Shown here piece by piece: positions 59,125 through 64,000 of a stretch of 64,000 bases of DNA. This DNA is from Gemmatirosa kalamazoonensis (GTDB taxonomy: Bacteria; Gemmatimonadota; Gemmatimonadetes; Gemmatimonadales; Gemmatimonadaceae). The notes below the pieces were generated by a model, which ran no database searches, had not been told where the DNA came from, and worked only from the letters and a program-made list of their open reading frames with translations. Within the stretch, counting starts at the first letter, position 1; the number at the start of each line of letters is the position of its first letter. Location of the stretch: contig NZ_CP007128.1 of the NCBI RefSeq assembly GCF_000522985.1, forward strand, positions 4,014,220 through 4,078,219, written 5' to 3'. The position numbers and the translations under genes are program-made.

Positions 59125-61985
59125 TCAGAATGCGTATTGAATTCTGGTCAGGATCAGACGACCGATGTCCGGCACGCCGACGAACGTGGGCACCTTGTTG
59201 TCCAGGATGTTCTGCGCGTTGATCGACCAGCGCAGCTGCCCGCGCGGGCTCGGCACGCGCCATGACACGCCGGCGTCGAGGAACGCGTTCACCGGCACCG
59301 ACGGATAGCGCACCGGCGTGTTGATGCCGTACGAGTTGAACACGCCCGAGTTCACCGGGAACGCGTTCATGTAGCGCCCGCGCACCTCGGCGCTGAAGCC
59401 CTTCGGCTCGTCGGCGTAGCGCACCGTGGCCGTCGCGCGGTGGTTCGGCGTGTTCGCGGTGAACGGGTTCTGGGCCGTCGCGCCCGGCGCGTCGGGGATC
59501 ACGTTCTTGTTCAGCCAGGAGTACGTGCCCTCGAGCGTGAGCTTGTCGGTGAGCAGCACGTCGCCGGCGAAGTCCACGCCGTGCACGTTCACGTAGCCCG
59601 ACGCGTTCTGGTACGAGAAGACGAGGTACGGCTGGTCGTAGAGTGAGTTCGTGAACGCGGCGGCTCCCACCGGTACGCGCCCGAGGACCGTCGCGATGGC
59701 CGGTGCGAGCTGCGCGGCGGTGCCCTGCGCGACCGCGGCCGGCTGGCCGGCGGCGATGAGCCCCTGCGCGATGCCGGCGCCAAGGAACGTGCCGAGCTGC
59801 TGTCCGTTCAACAGCACGCCGGGATTGATGATCTGCGTCGTCGGGTCCACCGGGCGGCGCTGGATCCAGAACGCGCCGTCGAGGTGCACGCGCTGACCGA
59901 GCAGCCCCTTGTAGCCGATCTCGAACGTGTTCGAGAAGTTCGCGCCTAGCGGGGCGTAGTCCTGCGGCGGGCCGCTGAGCGGCGTGCTCGTATTGAGATC
60001 GACGAGCACCGTCCCGACCTGCGCGTCGGTCGGGCGCAGCGCGCGCACGATCCCGCCGACCGGCCCGCTCAGCGCGCCGACCAGCGCGGCCTTCTGCGCG
60101 TCGCCGCCGAAGCTGCTCGCCGGGATGCTGTTGACGATCGCGACAAGCTGCGACGCGATTCCGGCATACGTCGACGCCGCCGAGGCGGGCACCAACCCGC
60201 TGACGTACGGGGACCGCATGCACAGCCCACCGAGGCCTCCGCCGCAGGTACGGGCGAACTGCCATCCTTGCTTGGGGGGATTGCCGATGATCTGCACCGG
60301 CATGCCCGGCGCGGGCGTGGAACCCGAGTACTGATCGAGGAAGAACGAGAACGCCGCGGGCGAGTTGAACGCGCGGTTGAACGTCACGCGGAAGTTCTGG
60401 TTCGGCGCCGGCTTGAACACGAGCGCCGCGCGCGGCGAGACCTGCGTGCCCTCGATGCGCGAGTTGTTGTCGACGCGCGCCGCCGCGAGGAAGTCCACCA
60501 TCGAGCCGAGCGCGGTCGTCGTCTGCACGTAGCCGCCCGTCTCGTTGATGTCGTCGTCGTTCTCGTTGCGGCCGTTGATCGACCCGGCGGTCTGCGGGCG
60601 CGTGGCGATGTAGTCGCCGCCCAGCACGATGCGCGTGGGGCCGAGCTGGAGCCCCTGCTGCAGCTGGCCGACGAGGACGCTCGACTTGTCGACGACCGGG
60701 ATGCCGGTGCGAAGGTAGTACGTGCCCTTGTCGTCGAGCGCGTTGTCGTTGCCGCTGTTCGACTTGTTGTAGAAGACCTGTGCGAAGAACTTCTTGTGGC
60801 GGAAGCGCTCCTGCAGGTTCGAGTACGACCAGTCGCGCACCTGCGCCGCGCCGAACGTCGTCGTGATCTCCATGCCGCGGCCGATCTTCGACAAGCCGGC
60901 CGTCGTGATGAGCTCCGTGTTCTCGCCCGGCCGGATGTCGACGCGCGCCTCGCCGCTGTACTTCCGCAGATCGAAGTCGCGCGTCACCGGCTGCCCGCGG
61001 CGCGACGTCGGCACACGGGTGTCGGTCGTGCTGAACCGCGCCGGCTCGTTCGGATCGTGGTACTCCCAGTCGTGCGCCGTGAAGTACTCGCCCGACAGCT
61101 TGAACGCGACCTTGTCGCCGGGCACGACGCCGGCATACCGGCCGGAGCCGCGCAGGAGCGACCGCTCGCCGCCATCGATGGTGAGCGTCGTGCCCTGCGA
61201 CTGGAACGGCGACTTCGTGATGACGTGCAGCACCCCGTTGCCGGAGTTCGGCCCGTAGAGCGCCGCGGCGGGGCCCTGCAGCACCTCGATGCGCTCGATG
61301 TCCTCGTTCGTGCCCGTGAACAGGAACGGCACGTTGACGCGCAGCGAGGGCACGCCGGCGAACCGGTAGTCCTGCAGCATGAGCATCGACGTCGAGAACG
61401 CGTTGTTGAAGCCGCGCGACACGATGTTCGCCTGCGCGATGCCGCCCGTGCTGATCGACAGGCCCGGCGTCGCCTTCAGGTGATCGACCACCGTGGCCGA
61501 CGGCCGCTCGGCGATCCGCTCCGTCGTCACGACGCTGATCTGGTTCGGCGACTCGAGGATCTTCTCCGGCTCGGCGCCGCGCGTCGCGGTCGTCACGATC
61601 TGGTCGAGCTGCGACGCGGAGGGCTGCAGCACCGCATTCACCGTCTGCGTGCCGCCGCTTGTCACGTGCACCGTGTCGACGTCCTTCGGCGCGTACCCGA
61701 TGCGCGCCACGCGTACGCGGTACGCACCCGCGCGCAGCCCGCCGATGCGATACCGACCGGTCGAGTCGGTGATCGTCGTGCCGGTGACGCCGCGCGACGG
61801 CAGCACCAGCGCCGTGACGGTCGCGGCGGAGATCGGCGTGCCGCTCGCCTCGGTCACCCGGCCCGAGATCACGCCCGGCGCGTCCTGCGCGCGCGCGCGC
61901 GCGACGGCGTACCGAGCGTCGCGGCGAGCGCCGTGGCGAGAAGCAGGGCGAAACGTCGTTCGGCGACGGATGGAACGAACGGCAT
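59125..61985 (-). CDS. TonB-dependent receptor, frameshifted at a CG tract near the signal peptide
   Basis: This outer-membrane receptor would be 952 residues. It begins with a signal peptide (FALLLATALAATLGTPSRA, cleavage near ARAQDAPG), then a carboxypeptidase-like domain (ISGRVTEASGTPISAATVTA), the plug (LDQIVTTATRG; IERIEVLQGPAAALYG) and a beta-barrel ending in the expected aromatic residue (LILTRIQYAF). The signal peptide frame starts at the ATG at 61985, preceded six bases upstream by GGAGGT, but is out of frame with the receptor by two bases, because a pure CG tract at 61887-61903 (17 bases) is one CG too long. The in-frame GTG at 61872 lacks a signal peptide. Substrate unknown. Confidence 0.85.
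61887..61903. repeat. (CG)8.5 tract inside the receptor signal peptide
   Basis: A pure 17-base CG tract where 15 bases would join signal peptide and receptor in one frame. Its end was located by comparing two reading frames. Confidence 0.75.
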
Positions 61986-61991
61986 CGAGGC

Positions 61992-61997
61992 ACCTCC
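61992..61997 (-). promoter_or_regulatory. Ribosome-binding site of the TonB receptor
   Basis: GGAGGT lies six bases upstream of the ATG at 61985. It supports that ATG, and hence the frame with the signal peptide, as the genuine start rather than the GTG at 61872. Confidence 0.75.
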
Positions 61998-62106
61998 AGG
62001 CGATGGGAGCGGACGGCCGGCCCGTGGGATGGCGCCGTCGCGCGATGTGGCGAGAACGTGACTTTCCGCTGCGTGGCGGGAGGATACGGCACAGGTCGGC
62101 CGCCCT

Positions 62107-62134
62107 ACGTTATCACGCGGGCGGCCGCCGTCAA
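62107..62134 (-). promoter_or_regulatory. Candidate promoter of the TonB receptor
   Basis: TTGACG (62129-62134, 5/6) and TAACGT (62107-62112, 3/6) are 16 bp apart on the minus strand in the gap between ftsK and the receptor. The leader would be about 115 bases. I saw no riboswitch consensus in it. Confidence 0.4.
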
Positions 62135-62184
62135 CTCGTGCGGGTGGCGCGACGTACGGGCACTCCCACGCCGGGAATCCCACG

Positions 62185-64000
62185 TCACGCCTTGGGGCCG
62201 AACTTCATCTCCAGCTCGTCGAGGCCCATGAGGACCTCGCGCGGCTTCGAGCCGTTCTTGCCGCCTAACACACCGGCCGCCTCGAGCTGGTCGATGATGC
62301 GCGCGGCGCGGCCGTAGCCGACCTCGAACCTGCGCTGCAGCAGCGACGTCGACGCCTCGCGCTGGTGCACGAACAGCTCCGCGGCCTCGCGGAACAGCGC
62401 GTCGCGCTTCTCGTCGCTCTCGTCGTCGAAGTCGTCGCCGTCCTTCCCGTTCAGCAGCGCCTCGCGCTTCTTCACCGTCTCGAGGATGTCCTCCTCCTCG
62501 AGCACCGCGTCGACCGCCGCGGCGAGGTCGCGCGCCTCGGCCGACGTGCCGGCCTTCTGGTCGCGGTACCAGTGCATGAGCGCCTCCGTGTCCTCGCTGG
62601 AGAGGAACGCGCCCTGGAGACGGGCCGGCTCGCTCTTGCCGGGCGGGATGAACAGCATGTCGCCGTTGCCGAGCAGCGACTCGGCGCCGACGCCGTCGAG
62701 GATCGTCTTCGAGTCGACGCCCGACGCGACGCGGAACGCGATGCGGCTCGGGAAGTTCGCCTTGATGAGGCCCGTGATGACGTTCACGCTCGGGCGCTGC
62801 GTGGCGATGATGAGGTGGATGCCGATGGCGCGCGCCTTCTGCGCGAGCCGCGCGATCGGCGTCTCCACCTCGCCCTGCACCGTCATCATCAGGTCCGCCA
62901 TCTCGTCGATGACGACGACGATGTACGGCAGCTCGCCCTTCGTGTACGTGCGGTCCTCGAACGCGACGTCGGGGTTCTTCGGCTTGAGCAGCGGGACCTT
63001 GTCGCGCACGCGGTGGTTGAAGTCCTGCACGTTGCGGCAGCCGTTCGCCGCGAGCAGGGCGTAGCGCTCCTCCATCTCGATGAGCGCCCACTTCAGCAGC
63101 GCCGCCGCGTCCTTGCTGTCGGTGATGACCTTGTGCCGCATGTGCGGCAGGTCGTTGTACACCGACAGCTCGACCATCTTCGGGTCGACCATCAGGAAGC
63201 GCAGCGTGCGCGGCGTGTGCCGGTAGATGAGACTCGTGATGATCGTGTTCACGCACACCGATTTACCGGCGCCCGTCGCGCCGGCGATCAGCAGGTGCGG
63301 CATCTTCGCGAGGTCGGCGATGACCGGCTTGCCCTCGAGATCCTTGCCGAGCGCGATCGGCAGCGCCGCCTTCGCGTGCTCGAACTCGTTGCTGTCGACG
63401 ATCTCGCGGAACGCCACCATCTCGCGCGACGCGTTGGGCACCTCGATGCCGACGGCGCCCTTCCCCGGGATCGGCGCGACGATGCGGATGCTCGGCGCGC
63501 GCATGGCGAGCGCGAGGTCGTCGGCGAGCGACGCGATCTGGCGCACCTTCACGCCGGGCGCCGGCTCGATCTCGAACTGCGTCACGGTCGGCCCCACGGT
63601 GCGGCCGACGAGCTGTCCCTCGATCTTGAACGTGCGCAGCGCCTCCATGAGCTTCACGCCGGCGGCGTCGAGCTCGCGGCGATTCACCTCGGGGTTCTTC
63701 GGCGGCGGCGCGCTGAGAAGCTGCTTCGGCGGCCGCTCGAGCATCGTCCCTTCCGGCGGATGCTCGGTCGCGGTGATCTCGGCCTGCACGCGATCGGCGG
63801 CGCCGAGCGACTCGTCGCCCTTCGCGCGCTTCTTCTTGCGGTCGCCCTTCGCGTCCGCGTCGAGCGCAGGGTGCGCCGCCGGCGCGGCCGCCGCGACGGC
63901 CTCCATGGCGAGCACCGGGTCCACCGCCGGCATCTCCTCCGGCGACGGCTCCAGCACGACGGCGAGATCCTCCGACGCGTCCTTCCGGCGACGGCGCTTC
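62185..64000 (-). CDS. ftsK: DNA translocase FtsK/SpoIIIE (5' partial)
   Basis: The protein is a DNA-pumping motor that helps resolve and segregate chromosomes at the division site. The frame is cut by the window's right edge, so the membrane domain is missing. Visible are the alpha/beta motor domain (VGRTVGPTVTQFEIEPAPGV; Walker A GATGAGKSV; VIDEMADLMMT) and the C-terminal gamma winged helix (SLLQRRFEVGYGRAARIIDQ). The upstream linker is charged and Ala/Pro-rich. The gamma domain usually reads strand-bias (KOPS-like) sequences. Confidence 0.95.
   Translation of the reverse strand, partial: KRRRRKDASEDLAVVLEPSPEEMPAVDPVLAMEAVAAAAPAAHPALDADAKGDRKKKRAKGDESLGAADRVQAEITATEHPPEGTMLERPPKQLLSAPPPKNPEVNRRELDAAGVKLMEALRTFKIEGQLVGRTVGPTVTQFEIEPAPGVKVRQIASLADDLALAMRAPSIRIVAPIPGKGAVGIEVPNASREMVAFREIVDSNEFEHAKAALPIALGKDLEGKPVIADLAKMPHLLIAGATGAGKSVCVNTIITSLIYRHTPRTLRFLMVDPKMVELSVYNDLPHMRHKVITDSKDAAALLKWALIEMEERYALLAANGCRNVQDFNHRVRDKVPLLKPKNPDVAFEDRTYTKGELPYIVVVIDEMADLMMTVQGEVETPIARLAQKARAIGIHLIIATQRPSVNVITGLIKANFPSRIAFRVASGVDSKTILDGVGAESLLGNGDMLFIPPGKSEPARLQGAFLSSEDTEALMHWYRDQKAGTSAEARDLAAAVDAVLEEEDILETVKKREALLNGKDGDDFDDESDEKRDALFREAAELFVHQREASTSLLQRRFEVGYGRAARIIDQLEAAGVLGGKNGSKPREVLMGLDELEMKFGPKA

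Noticed and set aside
61986-62184. Riboswitch (cobalamin or TPP) upstream of the TonB receptor
   Set aside because: No conserved box of either class found; the gap is short and the only supported features are a promoter and a ribosome-binding site.
1-64000. Many long open frames antisense to the annotated genes
   Set aside because: They are Arg-, Ala- and Gly-rich shadows produced by high G+C, without domain motifs or start context.
1-64000. CRISPR array, tRNA or rRNA genes, transposases, integrases
   Set aside because: None seen; no regular spacer-repeat pattern, cloverleaf-like sequence or recombinase signature.

Overview
The window is about 72% G+C by eye, tightly packed, and mostly coded on the minus strand. 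Gene order and content (SLBB and Wzi-like export proteins, many family-4 glycosyltransferases, recA-recX with yraN, rarA, hflX, a large TonB receptor with an N-terminal carboxypeptidase-like domain) suggest an aerobic Gram-negative bacterium. The phylum Gemmatimonadota is my best guess; this is inference, because no rRNA gene is present. About half the starts are GTG. At least 21 gene junctions are 4-base ATGA or GTGA overlaps, so most genes sit in long translationally coupled operons.

Positions 1-21179 form a first exopolysaccharide locus. On the plus strand are a six-SLBB export protein (5' end outside the window), a Wzi-like protein and a glycosyltransferase; a second Wzi-like gene is divergent. 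A nine-gene minus-strand operon runs from 19727 down to 6253: CapD/PglF-type dehydratase, WcaJ-type transferase, glycosyltransferase, Wza-like protein, Wzc-like co-polymerase with a dead kinase domain, O-antigen ligase, glycosyltransferase, a five-repeat lipoprotein and a flippase. A separate Wzz-like gene lies upstream. A plus-strand trio at 21387-23858 (PglE-, PglC- and PglD-like) could, with the dehydratase, make and load di-N-acetylbacillosamine or a close relative.

Positions 23862-34752 form a second sugar operon on the minus strand: asparagine synthase, methyltransferase, flippase, polymerase, two tandem methyltransferases sharing a 140-bp identical stretch, and three glycosyltransferases. 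Then come an arylsulfotransferase-like lipoprotein, hflX, a LEA14-like lipoprotein, rarA, a ZIP transporter, rmlD and rmlC, cca, a methyltransferase and lhgO.

Positions 46648-64000 carry asparaginase, an SDR reductase, gmhA, a CpsB-type phosphatase, alaS, a protein with a duplicated HTH-like unit, a formyltransferase, a polysaccharide deacetylase broken by a CG-repeat frameshift, recX, recA, yraN, a glycerophosphodiesterase, a TonB receptor whose signal peptide is out of frame across another CG repeat, and ftsK (cut by the window end).

Two patterns run across the whole window. The octamer GCCTAACG (or its complement) occurs about 31 times, roughly 15 times the compositional expectation, and forces rare codons (Leu TTA/CTA, Pro CCT). 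Two surface-related genes are each out of frame by exactly one extra CG dinucleotide in a pure CG tract. I saw no tRNA, rRNA, CRISPR, integrase or transposase.
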